A stretch of 64,000 nucleotides of DNA. It comes from Thalassolituus hydrocarboniclasticus. GTDB taxonomy: Bacteria; Pseudomonadota; Gammaproteobacteria; Pseudomonadales; Oceanobacteraceae. Where the stretch lies: positions 1,073,501-1,137,500 of the forward strand of contig NZ_CP054475.1 in assembly GCF_025345565.1 (NCBI RefSeq). The letters run 5' to 3'. Shown piece by piece: positions 20,963 through 30,524 of this stretch. The stretch's first letter is position 1, and each line of letters starts with the position of its first letter. The notes beneath the pieces were generated by a model that saw nothing but the letters and a program-made list of their open reading frames with translations, had not been told where the DNA came from and ran no database searches. The translations under genes and the position numbers were made by a program.

Positions 20963-21589
20963 TTACTCGGCAGCTGCTTCTTCTTCGCTGTCGCCGCCTT
21001 TAGGAGCGATAACAGTAACAACAGAAGTGTCGTGCTCTGGGCCGTGAGACAGAGCCAGAGACTCAACGCCTTTTGGCAGTTTCAGATCGGACAGGTGGAT
21101 AACGGTGCCAGCTTCAGCGTTGGCCAGATCCACTTCGATGAACTCTGGCAGGTCGCCAGCGTTACAGATGATGTCCAGACTGGTCAGCTGGTGAGCAATT
21201 TTACCGCCACCGGTTTTCACGCCTACGCAGCTTTCTTCATTGATGAAGTGCAGAGGTACGTGAGCCTTGATCTTGGTGGACTTGCTTACGCGCAGGAAGT
21301 CAGCGTGCCAGATCAGGTTTTTGGATGGGTGACGCTGCAGATCTTTCAGAACAACCTGCTCGGCTTTTTCGCCGATAGTCAGGGTGATTACGCTGCTGTA
21401 GAACGCTTCGTTTTCCAGTACTTTGTTCAGCTCGTTAGCTTTCAGAACGATGGCTTGTGGCTTGCGATCGTTACCACCGGCTTTACCACCGTAAACGATG
21501 GCTGGTACGGCGTTTTCGCGACGCAGGCGGCGGCTCGCACCTTTCCCCGCATCTTCGCGAAGTTCAGCTGACAGATTAAATTCTGACAT
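20963..21589 (-). CDS. rplY: 50S ribosomal protein bL25 (CTC form)
   Basis: 5S rRNA-binding ribosomal protein of the long CTC type: 208 residues with an N-terminal L25 domain (about 1-95, starting MSEFNLSAELREDAGKGASR) and a C-terminal TL5/CTC beta domain, ending in an acidic Ala/Glu tail. E. coli has only the short 94-residue form; the long form is usual in Pseudomonas relatives. The gene order prs-rplY-pth-ychF is conserved. Confidence 0.96.
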   Translation of the reverse strand: MSEFNLSAELREDAGKGASRRLRRENAVPAIVYGGKAGGNDRKPQAIVLKANELNKVLENEAFYSSVITLTIGEKAEQVVLKDLQRHPSKNLIWHADFLRVSKSTKIKAHVPLHFINEESCVGVKTGGGKIAHQLTSLDIICNAGDLPEFIEVDLANAEAGTVIHLSDLKLPKGVESLALSHGPEHDTSVVTVIAPKGGDSEEEAAAE

Positions 21590-21613
21590 GGGTATTTCCT
21601 CATGGTTTTGACA

Positions 21614-21650
21614 TAAAAAGCCGTTTGAGCTTGCGACCAGCTCAAACGGC
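21614..21650 (-). terminator. Terminator after prs
   Basis: An 11-bp perfect stem (GCCGTTTGAGC / GCTCAAACGGC) with a 9-base loop is followed by TTTTT on the minus strand, about 30 bases after the prs stop and 25 before rplY. Confidence 0.85.
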
Positions 21651-21681
21651 CCGAAAAAATCGTTTAGTAAGCTGTTATGGC

Positions 21682-22623
21682 TTAACGAAACATCGCACTG
21701 ATGGATTCTTCGTTATTTACCCGGCGTACAGCTTCGGCCAGCAGACCAGCAATGGTCAGTTGGCGGATGCGGCCAATGGATTTAGCAGCTTCAGACAGCG
21801 GGATGGTATCGGTAACAACCAGCTCATCCAGCTCGGCACTGGCCAGACGCTCAACAGCGGGGCCGGATAGTACAGGATGTGTACAGTAGGCTACAACTTT
21901 TTTCGCACCGAACTCTTTCAGAGCTTTGGCTGCGTGGCACAGAGTGCCGGCGGTATCGACCATGTCGTCGACCAGCACACAGGTACGGCCGGAAACATCA
22001 CCGATAATATGCATCACTTCAGAAACGTTGGCTTTCGGACGACGTTTGTCGATGATCGCCAGATCAACGTTCAGCTGCTTGGCGATTGCGCGGGCACGAA
22101 CTACACCGCCGATGTCAGGAGATACAACGATCAGGTCTTCGTAAGCCTGGCGCTCAAGATCATCAATCAGTACCGGAGAGCCGTAGACGTTATCAACAGG
22201 AACATCGAAGAAGCCCTGGATCTGGTCAGCGTGCAGGTCAACGGTCAGAACGCGGTCGATGCCGGCAGTGGACATCATATCGGCCACAGCACGGGCACTG
22301 ATAGGTACACGGGCAGAACGCGGGCGACGATCCTGACGGGCATAACCGAAATAAGGAACAACCGCAGTGATACGGCTGGCTGATGCGCGGCGCAGGCCAT
22401 CGGCCATCAGCAGGATTTCCATCAGGTTATCATTGGTTGGTGCACAGGTAGGCTGGATGATGAATACATCCTTACCACGCACGTTTTCATTGATTTCGAT
22501 GGTAATTTCACCATCACTGAACTTGCCAACAGTGGCTTCGCCAAGGGGGATATCGAGACGCTCAACAACGAGCTTAGCCAGCTCCGGGTTAGCGTTACCG
22601 GTAAAAACCATCAACTTAGACAC
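21682..22623 (-). CDS. prs: Ribose-phosphate pyrophosphokinase
   Basis: Makes PRPP from ribose 5-phosphate and ATP for purine, pyrimidine, His, Trp and NAD synthesis. The 313 residues carry the Mg/ATP motif [17 protein letters not shown] and the PRPP-binding loop [17 protein letters not shown]. The start is GTG at 22623 with AGGGGAC just upstream, agreeing with the family N-terminus [16 protein letters not shown]. It follows tRNA-Gln by 47 bases in the same direction and may share its transcript. Confidence 0.98.
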   Translation of the reverse strand: MSKLMVFTGNANPELAKLVVERLDIPLGEATVGKFSDGEITIEINENVRGKDVFIIQPTCAPTNDNLMEILLMADGLRRASASRITAVVPYFGYARQDRRPRSARVPISARAVADMMSTAGIDRVLTVDLHADQIQGFFDVPVDNVYGSPVLIDDLERQAYEDLIVVSPDIGGVVRARAIAKQLNVDLAIIDKRRPKANVSEVMHIIGDVSGRTCVLVDDMVDTAGTLCHAAKALKEFGAKKVVAYCTHPVLSGPAVERLASAELDELVVTDTIPLSEAAKSIGRIRQLTIAGLLAEAVRRVNNEESISAMFR

Positions 22624-22670
22624 AGTTGTCCCCTTTGATGTAATTGTTCAATGATGGAAGGAAAGAGAAT

Positions 22671-22745
22671 TGGCTGAGGTGGTAGGACTCGAACCTACGA
22701 ATGACGGGATCAAAACCCGTTGCCTTACCACTTGGCGACACCCCA
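22671..22745 (-). tRNA. tRNA-Gln (anticodon TTG)
   Basis: A 75-nt cloverleaf on the minus strand starting TGGGGTGTCGCCAAGTGG. The 7-bp acceptor stem TGGGGTG/CACCTCA has one G-T pair. The anticodon loop TTTTGAT reads TTG between ACGGG/CCCGT stems, and the T-arm contains GGTTCGAATCC. The discriminator G and CCA are encoded. It lies between ispE and prs, the same location as in Pseudomonas. Confidence 0.97.
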
Positions 22746-22751
22746 GCAACT

Positions 22752-23621
22752 TTAAGACGGTCCGAATAATACCTTATGTGCAGGTGATTGGTTAACACCC
22801 TTAGCCACAAAGACCTTATATTCGGCCGGTAACTGCGCAGAAACACTGATGGCTTCTGTTTCAGAGCCGAAGCTTGAGAATATACAAGCTCCAGTGCCCG
22901 TCATCTTAGCAAAGGAAAATTTATTTAGCAAATTCAATGTGTTACCAACTTCTGGATACAACATTGAGACTATTGCCTGGCAGTCATTTCTGCCCCCTTG
23001 CCTCAGCGCGGTGCGAATATTAATGGGGTCCGAATCGCGGGTCAACCCCTCATGTGAAAAAATTTTTCCTGTATTTACATGGACTTGCGGGCACACCACC
23101 AGATACCAGGGTTCAGCAAGCTCTGGCACGGGGGTCAGTATCTCACCCACACCTTCGGCAAAAGCGGCTTCACCCCGCACAAACACTGGGACGTCGGCTC
23201 CGAGGGAGAGTCCGATCGCTGCCAGTTCATCCAGAGAAAGCTGCAGATCCCATAATGTATTCAGCGCCAGAAGTGTGGTTGCCGCATCAGAACTTCCACC
23301 GCCAAGACCGCCCCCCATGGGCAGTTTTTTATCCAGCCGGATATCAGCACCCAATTTTTTTTCTGATTTTTTTTGCAACAGACGGGCGGCGCGGATGATG
23401 AGATTGTCTTCGAAGCTGACACCTTCAATGGCAGGAGTCAGTGTCAGTTCGCCATCGTTGCGTAATTTAAAGTGCAGCTCATCACCATAGTCAACGAACT
23501 GAAACAGGGTCTGCAGGTTATGGTAGCCGTCATCCCGGCGTCCGGTGATGTGCAGCATCAGATTCAGTTTGGCCGGGGCCGGTACGCTCAGCCAGCTGTT
23601 ATGTTCAGGCAGTTCAGCCAT
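22752..23621 (-). CDS. ispE: 4-diphosphocytidyl-2-C-methyl-D-erythritol kinase
   Basis: GHMP kinase of the MEP isoprenoid pathway. The ATP-binding motif [15 protein letters not shown] is complete and the N-terminus [20 protein letters not shown] is diagnostic. ATG 23621 gives 289 residues (E. coli 283); a longer open frame to 23651 would only run further into lolB. The start overlaps the lolB end by 8 bases (ATGGCTGA), so the two are translationally coupled. Confidence 0.97.
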   Translation of the reverse strand: MAELPEHNSWLSVPAPAKLNLMLHITGRRDDGYHNLQTLFQFVDYGDELHFKLRNDGELTLTPAIEGVSFEDNLIIRAARLLQKKSEKKLGADIRLDKKLPMGGGLGGGSSDAATTLLALNTLWDLQLSLDELAAIGLSLGADVPVFVRGEAAFAEGVGEILTPVPELAEPWYLVVCPQVHVNTGKIFSHEGLTRDSDPINIRTALRQGGRNDCQAIVSMLYPEVGNTLNLLNKFSFAKMTGTGACIFSSFGSETEAISVSAQLPAEYKVFVAKGVNQSPAHKVLFGPS

Positions 23622-24210
23622 TAACAGTCCACTCTTTAATCGAAAATACAAAACGGAAGTCGTGGCCGGATATTTTAATCAGGCCGGGCAGCCAGTAATC
23701 ACCGTGCTGCTGGTAGCGGGAGAAGCGGATATCCCAGCCATGCTGTTGCAGATGCGTAAGCAGGCCGTGTTCATCGTACTCGCTGCTTGCTTTGGCATTG
23801 GGGCTGGCCTGGCCTTTCACCCAATAGCGGATATCGGTGGCCGGGAAATTCCAGCCCATATGAGCCAGCATCAGTTGCTCGGGCGTGCGTGCCCGCTGTG
23901 GTTTGTCCCAGCCGGGCAGGGTCAGTTCGGCCTGGCGGGCGTTGCCTTGCAGGCGCGAGGAGCCGGAGCCGAAGGGGCCGGAAATAAACAGGTCATAGCT
24001 TTGTTTATCCTGTTCCCAGGTCAGGTAGCCGGTCACGCTGTCATCGGGTGAAGTCACCGATAATTTACCGCGCACCTGCCAGGTCTGCAGTTTATTAAGG
24101 CTGCTCTGCAGGCTTTGTTTGCCGCCATCAGGTTTGGGCAGCAGGCTGCTGCAGCCGCTGAGCAGTGTCAGCAGCAGCAGGGTGGTCAGCATTCTTGAAA
24201 TCGTCATCAC
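23614..24210 (-). CDS. lolB: Outer-membrane lipoprotein receptor LolB
   Basis: Accepts lipoproteins from LolA and inserts them in the outer membrane. 198 residues: signal peptide with lipobox LLSGC (Cys about residue 20), then [24 protein letters not shown] and the characteristic [27 protein letters not shown] region. The residue after Cys is Ser, consistent with outer-membrane sorting. It is placed between the TPR lipoprotein gene and ispE, as in Pseudomonas. Confidence 0.96.
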   Translation of the reverse strand: MMTISRMLTTLLLLTLLSGCSSLLPKPDGGKQSLQSSLNKLQTWQVRGKLSVTSPDDSVTGYLTWEQDKQSYDLFISGPFGSGSSRLQGNARQAELTLPGWDKPQRARTPEQLMLAHMGWNFPATDIRYWVKGQASPNAKASSEYDEHGLLTHLQQHGWDIRFSRYQQHGDYWLPGLIKISGHDFRFVFSIKEWTVNG

Positions 24211-24215
24211 GGAGC

Positions 24216-26072
24216 TTATCGGTTCTGGTCGAGGGTTTCCGGATCAATGTCCAGGCGTTGCAGGGTGCGCAGAATAATCTCGCTGTCAGGGGTCTGTTCT
24301 AACCCCTGCTGCCATATGTCGCGCGCCTCGGTCTGATCACCACTGAGCCATAACAGTTCACCGTAATGGGCAGCGATTTCATGATCTTTCATCATGTCGA
24401 AGGCTTTTTTCAGCAGTGGCCGGGCGCGTTCGATATTGCCCATGCGGAAATAGATCCAGCCCAGGCTGTCGATAACTGCCGGATTTTCCGGTGTCAGTTC
24501 CAGTGCGCGCTCAATTAACGGCAAGGCTTCGGCCCAGCGGTCGGTACGGTCGGCGAGGGTGTAGCCCAGTGCATTCAGTGCCTCGGCATGGTCTGGTCTG
24601 AGACGGATAACCGTGCGCAGATCCTGCTCCAGACGGTTCAGGTCATCCAGGCGTTCCGCCAGCATCGCGCGGGTATAAAGCAGGTTGATGTCTTCCGGTG
24701 CAACGCTCAGGGCCTGGCTGATGAGCACCATGGCATCTTCCGGCTGACCGGCAGCAGACAGCAGGTCAACCTCGATGCGTACCAGCTCGCTCGAGTGTTG
24801 CGGAAAATCACCGCGCAGGTCATTCAGATAGTCACGGGCTGCATCGATGCCCTGGGTATCATTCAGCAGATAAGAGGCTTTCAGGTGAGCGGCGAGAAAC
24901 TCCCGGCCACTGCTGACCTGAGCGTATTGCTCTATGGCTGCATCATAATCTTCTTCTTCCTGGGCCATTTTGCCCAGATAAAAGTGGGCTTCGTCGGTGT
25001 GGGATTGTCTGGTCAGCAGCTGGTACAGATGTTCGCGGGCCTGTTCACGCTGGCCCAGTTCTTCTTCCAGCAGGGCAAGTGACAGCAGAATGGCAGCATC
25101 TTCGGGGAAGTTTTTGTGCAATTTAACAAAGGCGTCACGGGCGCTGTCCATGTTGCGTTGCTCGAGCAGGATGCGGGCATGCAGAACCTGAATGCCTTTA
25201 TGCTCAGGGTAGTCTTCGTGGATGTCTTCAAGCCAATCGATAGCATCGTCAGAACGCTGCAGTAACACCAGTATGCGTGCTTTCTGCAGGGCAGCACTTA
25301 AATAGGCCGGATTGCGTTTCAGTGCTTCTTCTGTATGTTGCAGGGCGGCGGGATAACGTTGCAGGTGCTGCTCCATAATGCCGCGAGCGTACCAGACGGA
25401 AGCATTTTCCGGGTATTTATTGGAGAGAAGCTGAAACTTCGCCAGCAGAGCCAGTTGCTGTTCCTCCGGTAGCTGTCCGGCATTGGCGGCCAGGTAGTCG
25501 AACTGACTGATGCCGGCCAGTTCCTGTAATTTTTCCAGATGCTCCAGTGCCAGACCAAACTGACCCTGTTCCATCAGTAATTGTGCAGCCGCCTGATGAG
25601 CGGCAGGGTTTTCGGGTTCTTCTTCCAGCCAGATAGCGACGGCTTCAATGGCGTGGGTGTCACTGCCAACGTATTGGGCGATACGGGCAGCACGCTCGGC
25701 AATGGCCGGATCGCGGGTGGTACGGGCCTGATCCATATAGTTGTAGAGCGAAATATCAAAGCGCTGGCGCTGGCCGGCCATCTCCGCAACCAGTAATGAA
25801 TAGAGCGTAGCTGCCGGAATCGGGCGGTAATGCGGCTCCGTTGGTTCGTCTGCCGCAGGGCTGTTTTTGTAGTGAATGCTTTGTGACGCTGCGTTATCGG
25901 CCGGAACGCTTTGTTGCTGATCTGCTGCCGGTGAGGTGCCGAAGCTGGCACAGCCGGGGAGAACAATCAGTGCGGAAAGCAATGGCGCCAGCCAACGACC
26001 TGAGCGTATGAAAACCGGCAGTGGTGGGCGGTCAGAAGAGGTATGGCGGGACTGACGGATATAAAAAAACAT
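24216..26072 (-). CDS. TPR-repeat lipoprotein
   Basis: 618-residue tetratricopeptide-repeat protein. A long N-region precedes a hydrophobic stretch and lipobox VLPGC (Cys about residue 41). The body is a solenoid of many TPR units (for example AVIDSLGWIYFRMGNIERAR and EALNALGYTLADRTDRWAEA). Equivalent genes next to lolB and hemA occur throughout Pseudomonas relatives; the role is unknown, probably envelope protein-protein scaffolding. The ribosome binding site of the first ATG is weak, and it is divergent from hemA. Confidence 0.88.
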   Translation of the reverse strand: MFFYIRQSRHTSSDRPPLPVFIRSGRWLAPLLSALIVLPGCASFGTSPAADQQQSVPADNAASQSIHYKNSPAADEPTEPHYRPIPAATLYSLLVAEMAGQRQRFDISLYNYMDQARTTRDPAIAERAARIAQYVGSDTHAIEAVAIWLEEEPENPAAHQAAAQLLMEQGQFGLALEHLEKLQELAGISQFDYLAANAGQLPEEQQLALLAKFQLLSNKYPENASVWYARGIMEQHLQRYPAALQHTEEALKRNPAYLSAALQKARILVLLQRSDDAIDWLEDIHEDYPEHKGIQVLHARILLEQRNMDSARDAFVKLHKNFPEDAAILLSLALLEEELGQREQAREHLYQLLTRQSHTDEAHFYLGKMAQEEEDYDAAIEQYAQVSSGREFLAAHLKASYLLNDTQGIDAARDYLNDLRGDFPQHSSELVRIEVDLLSAAGQPEDAMVLISQALSVAPEDINLLYTRAMLAERLDDLNRLEQDLRTVIRLRPDHAEALNALGYTLADRTDRWAEALPLIERALELTPENPAVIDSLGWIYFRMGNIERARPLLKKAFDMMKDHEIAAHYGELLWLSGDQTEARDIWQQGLEQTPDSEIILRTLQRLDIDPETLDQNR

Positions 26073-26183
26073 ATAAAGAGAAGACCTGATGATTCGGATG
26101 CCATTATGAGATAGCGCATGCTATTTAGGGTCAGATAGCGATTTAAGTCAAAGATTTCAGCGGCAAAGCCGCGGCCAGATGTT

Positions 26184-26189
26184 TATAAT
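26184..26189 (+). promoter_or_regulatory. Probable -10 element of hemA
   Basis: A perfect TATAAT with no good -35. Transcription from here would give a leader of about 140 bases containing the hairpin CCGCTGA...TCAGCGG at 26281-26300, shortly before the weak ribosome binding site of hemA. Confidence 0.35.
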
Positions 26190-26333
26190 CCCCGCTTTTG
26201 CACAGCCGCCACCTGTTGTGACGCACAAAGCGATTGCTTAGTTGCAGTACGCTCTGTGTTTTTGCAGGTCAGGCACTCCGCCGCTGATGATCGTCAGCGG
26301 AGCAGTTTGAAAGCGGGAGCAGCGTCAGTCGAC

Positions 26334-27620
26334 ATGGGTATTTGGGCACTGGGGATTAACCATAAAACAGCACCGGTTGCTGTGCGCGAGCGTGTTGCCT
26401 TCGATCCGGCGTCTATGCCGGCGGTATTGGGCGAAGTGCAGGCTCTGGACCCTGTGTCTGAAGTGGTGATCCTGTCGACCTGTAACCGTACCGAAATTTA
26501 CTGCTCGGCCGATGAATTGCGCGAAGAGGTGATCGTCGACTGGCTGGTCCGTCATCATCATATTGACCGCCGCGATCTCGATTCGGCCCTCTATTGCCTG
26601 ACCAGCGAGCAGGCGGTGCAGCACACTATGCGTGTTGCCAGCGGTCTGGATTCGCTGGTGCTGGGCGAGCCGCAGATTCTCGGCCAGATGAAATCGGCCT
26701 TTGCTGTGGCGCAGGAAGCCGGCACCGTCGGTTCTGAACTCGGTCGCCTGTTCCGCCAGACCTTTTCCATTGCCAAACGCGTACGTACCGATACCGCCAT
26801 CGGTGAAAACCCGGTGTCGGTCGCCTTTGCGGCGGTGCGTATGGCACAGCATATCTTTGCCGATATGGCCAACAGCCGCGCGCTGCTGATTGGTGCCGGC
26901 GAAACCATCGAACTGGTGGCCCGTCATCTGTATCAGGCCGGCGTGCGCGATATTATTGTTGCCAACCGCACTCTGGCGCGGGCGCAGAATCTGGCGCAGG
27001 AGTTTCATGCCGAAGCGGTGCTGCTGGAAGACATTCCCAATGTGCTGCCGCGTGCTGATATCGTGATTTCATCAACCGCCAGCCCGTTGCCGATTCTGGG
27101 TAAGGGCATGGTGGAGAAAGCGCTGAAAAAACGCCGCCATAAGCCGATGTTTATGGTCGATATCGCTGTACCGCGCGATATCGAAGAAGAAGTTGGTGAG
27201 CTGTCGGATGTCTATCTGTATTCGGTAGACGATCTGCGCAGCATCATCGAAGAAAACGTGCGCTCCCGTGAAGATGCCGCACGTCAGGCCGAAGAGCTGA
27301 TCCTCTCCGGCGTCGATCATTTTATGCGCGAGCTGAAAGCGCTGGATGCGGTGCAGACCCTGACCGATCTGCGCAGCAGTATTGATATGCTGCGCGAAGA
27401 ACAGCTCAGCAAAGCGCTGAAACAACTTGAAAACGGTGCCGACGCGGAAAAAGTGTTGCGCCAGTTTGCCCATACCTTCAGTAATAAGGTGCTGCATGCA
27501 CCGACCACTGCGCTGCGCAAAGCCGGTGCTGAAGGCCGTCTGGAAGTGCTCGACTGGACCCGCGAACTGTTCAGCCTGAACAGCCATGCGGCGCCATCCT
27601 CCTCTGCTGATACCGAATAA
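26334..27620 (+). CDS. hemA: Glutamyl-tRNA reductase
   Basis: First committed step of C5-pathway haem synthesis: reduces Glu-tRNA to glutamate-1-semialdehyde. The start ATG 26334 ([14 protein letters not shown]) matches the family; the frame is also open from a TTG at 26256. With this start the catalytic Cys falls at residue 50 ([10 protein letters not shown]), as in E. coli. 428 residues, with the NADPH domain motif [16 protein letters not shown]. prfA and prmC follow directly, as in E. coli. Confidence 0.97.
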   Translation: MGIWALGINHKTAPVAVRERVAFDPASMPAVLGEVQALDPVSEVVILSTCNRTEIYCSADELREEVIVDWLVRHHHIDRRDLDSALYCLTSEQAVQHTMRVASGLDSLVLGEPQILGQMKSAFAVAQEAGTVGSELGRLFRQTFSIAKRVRTDTAIGENPVSVAFAAVRMAQHIFADMANSRALLIGAGETIELVARHLYQAGVRDIIVANRTLARAQNLAQEFHAEAVLLEDIPNVLPRADIVISSTASPLPILGKGMVEKALKKRRHKPMFMVDIAVPRDIEEEVGELSDVYLYSVDDLRSIIEENVRSREDAARQAEELILSGVDHFMRELKALDAVQTLTDLRSSIDMLREEQLSKALKQLENGADAEKVLRQFAHTFSNKVLHAPTTALRKAGAEGRLEVLDWTRELFSLNSHAAPSSSADTE

Positions 27621-27623
27621 ACC

Positions 27624-28709
27624 ATGAAAAGCTCGATTCTGAATAAACTCGAACACCTGCGTGACCGTTATGAAGAGGTCGGACACCTGCTGTCTGAGCC
27701 GGATGCGGCCAACGATCAGGATCGCTTCCGCAAGCTGTCGAAGGAATACGCTGATCTTGAAGTGATCGCCCAGACCTACAGCGATTATGAGCAGGCCGGC
27801 GCCGATCTGTCAGAGGCCAAAGCCCTGGCCGCCGATCCTGATCCGGATATGCGCGCCATGGGCGAGGAAGAAGAGCAGGCCGCCGGCGAGCGTCTGCAGC
27901 AGCTGGCCCATGAGCTGGAAATTCTGCTGCTGCCGAAAGATCCGGACGATGGCCGCAACGTGATTGTCGAAATCCGTGCCGGTACCGGCGGTGACGAAGC
28001 GGCGATCTTTGCCGGCGATCTGTACCGTATGTACACCCGTTATGCCGAAACCCGTGGCTGGCGTACCGAACTGATGAGTGCCAGCGAAGGTGAGCATGGT
28101 GGCTTTAAAGAGGTGATTACCCGCATCTCCGGCACCGATGTGTATTCACAGCTGAAGTTTGAATCCGGCGCGCACCGGGTGCAGCGGGTACCTGAGACCG
28201 AAAGTCAGGGCCGTATTCATACCTCGGCCTGTACCGTGGCGGTGATGCCGGAAGTGGAGAGTGAAGAAGAGATCGACATCAACAAGAACGATCTGCGCAT
28301 CGACACCTTCCGCGCCTCCGGTGCCGGTGGTCAGCACATTAACAAAACTGACTCAGCCATCCGCGTTACGCACCTGCCAACCGGGCTGGTAGTGGAATGT
28401 CAGGATGAGCGTTCGCAGCATAAAAACCGCGCCAAGGCGCTGGCGGTGCTGGCGACCCGGTTGCGCGACGCTCAGCGTCAGGCCGCTCAGGCTGAGCAGG
28501 CGGCGACGCGTAAAAGTCTGGTTGGTTCCGGCGACCGCTCAGAGCGTATCCGTACCTATAACTATCCGCAGGGCCGGGTTACCGATCATCGCATCAACCT
28601 GACGCTGTATAAGCTCGACGAAATTGTGCAGGGCGATCTGACGCCGGTGATTGAGCCGTTGATCCGCGAGCATCAGGCCAATCTGCTGGCTGAGATGGCA
28701 GGCGGCTGA
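27624..28709 (+). CDS. prfA: Peptide chain release factor 1
   Basis: Terminates translation at UAA and UAG. 361 residues; the GGQ catalytic motif is at 235-237 ([15 protein letters not shown]), and the stop-codon reading tripeptide is Pro-Glu-Thr in RVPETES (the usual P-x-T). It starts 3 bases after hemA and its stop shares a base with the prmC start. PrmC methylates the GGQ glutamine, so the coupling is functional. Confidence 0.99.
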   Translation: MKSSILNKLEHLRDRYEEVGHLLSEPDAANDQDRFRKLSKEYADLEVIAQTYSDYEQAGADLSEAKALAADPDPDMRAMGEEEEQAAGERLQQLAHELEILLLPKDPDDGRNVIVEIRAGTGGDEAAIFAGDLYRMYTRYAETRGWRTELMSASEGEHGGFKEVITRISGTDVYSQLKFESGAHRVQRVPETESQGRIHTSACTVAVMPEVESEEEIDINKNDLRIDTFRASGAGGQHINKTDSAIRVTHLPTGLVVECQDERSQHKNRAKALAVLATRLRDAQRQAAQAEQAATRKSLVGSGDRSERIRTYNYPQGRVTDHRINLTLYKLDEIVQGDLTPVIEPLIREHQANLLAEMAGG

Positions 28710-29578
28710 TGAGCTCTGATCCGGCATCCGTGCAGAGCATTGAAGCCTGGTTAGCCGAGGCGCGGACGCAGCTGGAACAAGGCTCTGACAGCGCCCGGCT
28801 GGATGCCGAATTGCTGCTGGCCCATGTACTGCAGCAGAGCCGTACCTGGCTTTACACCTGGTCTGACCGGCCATTAAGCGCAGAACAGCAACAGGCGGCG
28901 AATGCTTTGCTGGCGCAGCGTCTGGCCGGAGAGCCGGTGGCCTATCTGCTGGGTGAGCGCGATTTCTGGTCGCTTAATCTGAATGTGAACCCTTCTACCT
29001 TAATTCCCCGTGCTGACACCGAAACCCTGGTGGAATGGGCGCTGGAACTCCCTTTGCCGGCCAACAGCCGGGTGCTCGATTTGGGTACAGGCACCGGCGC
29101 GATTGCTTTGGCACTGGCGTCGGAGCAGCCGTCCTGGCAGGTGTCCGGTGTTGATTTTAATGCCGATGCGGTGGCGCTGGCGCAGAGTAACGCCGTCCGC
29201 AATCAGCTTGCGCGCGTCAGTTTTATGCAGTCCGACTGGTACAGCGCCGTCAGTGGCGATTTCGATCTGATCGTCAGTAATCCTCCTTATATAGATGAAG
29301 ACGATGAGCATCTGGCGCAGGGCGATGTGCGCTTTGAACCACGCTCAGCACTGGTGGCTGATAACCATGGCCTGAGTGATCTGGCGCTGATTATTGACCG
29401 TGCGCCGGGCTTCTTGCGCGCCAATGGCTGGCTGTTGCTGGAGCATGGTTATCAGCAGGCGGATGCGGTGTGTGAGTTATTGCGCGCCCGTGGCTTCACT
29501 GAGGTGAGTAATCGTCGTGACCTTGCTGGCCAGCCGCGCATCAGTGGTGGCCGCTGGCCGCAGCAGGTGATGGGATAA
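28709..29578 (+). CDS. prmC: Release-factor glutamine methyltransferase
   Basis: SAM-dependent N5-glutamine methyltransferase for the GGQ motif of RF1/RF2. 289 residues: an N-terminal helical domain (about 1-85), then SAM motif VLDLGTGTGAIALALA and the substrate-Gln motif NPPY at 191-194. The ATG overlaps the prfA stop by one base, and moeB begins immediately after the stop. Confidence 0.98.
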   Translation: MSSDPASVQSIEAWLAEARTQLEQGSDSARLDAELLLAHVLQQSRTWLYTWSDRPLSAEQQQAANALLAQRLAGEPVAYLLGERDFWSLNLNVNPSTLIPRADTETLVEWALELPLPANSRVLDLGTGTGAIALALASEQPSWQVSGVDFNADAVALAQSNAVRNQLARVSFMQSDWYSAVSGDFDLIVSNPPYIDEDDEHLAQGDVRFEPRSALVADNHGLSDLALIIDRAPGFLRANGWLLLEHGYQQADAVCELLRARGFTEVSNRRDLAGQPRISGGRWPQQVMG

Positions 29579-30325
29579 ATGATGAACGATCAGCAATTAC
29601 TGCGTTACTCGCGCCATATTCTGTTACCGCAGCTGGATATTGACGGGCAGCAGGCGCTGCTCGACGCCCATGTGATGATTATCGGCCTCGGCGGTCTTGG
29701 CTGCCCGGTGCTGCAGTATCTGGCGGCCAGCGGCGTTGGCCGCCTCAGCCTGGTCGATGATGACCGTGTAGAACTGTCGAATCTGCAGCGCCAGACCGCC
29801 CACGGCAGTGCTGATATTGGCCTGCTGAAAGCAGAGTCCGCCGCCGCCGAAGTGCAGCGGTTAAACCCGGAAGTGCAGGTGATCACTCACGCAGTGCGTG
29901 CCGATGCTGACTGGCTTGCAATGCACCTGGCTGGAGTTGATCTGGTGGTGGACTGTACTGATAACAGCCGCGTGCGCTATGAACTCAATCGCGCCTGTAT
30001 CGCGCGCTCTGTACCCTGGGTTTCGGGTGCGGCGGTTGGGCTGAATGGTCAGATCACGCTGTTTGACCCGCGTCAGGCGGATGCCCCCTGTTACCGCTGT
30101 TTGTACCCCAGTCTGGATAATCAGCAGCTCAGCTGTGCCGAAAGCGGCGTGTTGTCACCGCTGGTCGGGATTATCGGTGCCATGCAGGCACTGGAAGCAC
30201 TGAAAGTGTTGGCGGGCATCGGCGAAAGCCTGAGTGGCCGTTTACTGACCTTCGATGCTTTACAGGGCGAGTGGCGGCGCTGGGGCATCAGCCGCAATCC
30301 TTCCTGCTCCGACTGTCAGAACTGA
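29579..30325 (+). CDS. moeB: MoeB/ThiF-type sulfur-carrier adenylyltransferase
   Basis: E1-like enzyme that adenylates the C-terminus of MoaD (molybdopterin) or ThiS (thiamine). 248 residues with ATP motif IIGLGGLGCPVLQYLA, RQTAHGSADIG, and two zinc CxxC pairs (CYRC and CSDC). The stand-alone length without rhodanese fits MoeB. It abuts prmC with no gap; the prmC-moeB order is common in Pseudomonas-like genomes. No other molybdopterin or thiamine gene is in this window, so MoaD versus ThiS cannot be decided. Confidence 0.88.
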   Translation: MMNDQQLLRYSRHILLPQLDIDGQQALLDAHVMIIGLGGLGCPVLQYLAASGVGRLSLVDDDRVELSNLQRQTAHGSADIGLLKAESAAAEVQRLNPEVQVITHAVRADADWLAMHLAGVDLVVDCTDNSRVRYELNRACIARSVPWVSGAAVGLNGQITLFDPRQADAPCYRCLYPSLDNQQLSCAESGVLSPLVGIIGAMQALEALKVLAGIGESLSGRLLTFDALQGEWRRWGISRNPSCSDCQN

Positions 30326-30524
30326 CGCTTCCTTCCGACAAATCTGTCATCCTGTGTTTGTTGCATCGCATTCTGCGTTGGTCGCTCCCTGCAGCGGCGG
30401 TTGAAATTCTCTGTGAATTCAATCGCTTTGCGCTATTAATTCTACTTTATGCTTATGTAGTAATATTTGGCCCCTGTTTTGCTCCTTATCTGTCACTTCG
30501 ACAATAACAAGCATGGGGCAGACT

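Noticed and set aside
22849-23490. 213-codon plus-strand open frame
   Set aside because: Antisense to ispE, proline/serine-rich as expected from the reverse of a GC-biased gene.
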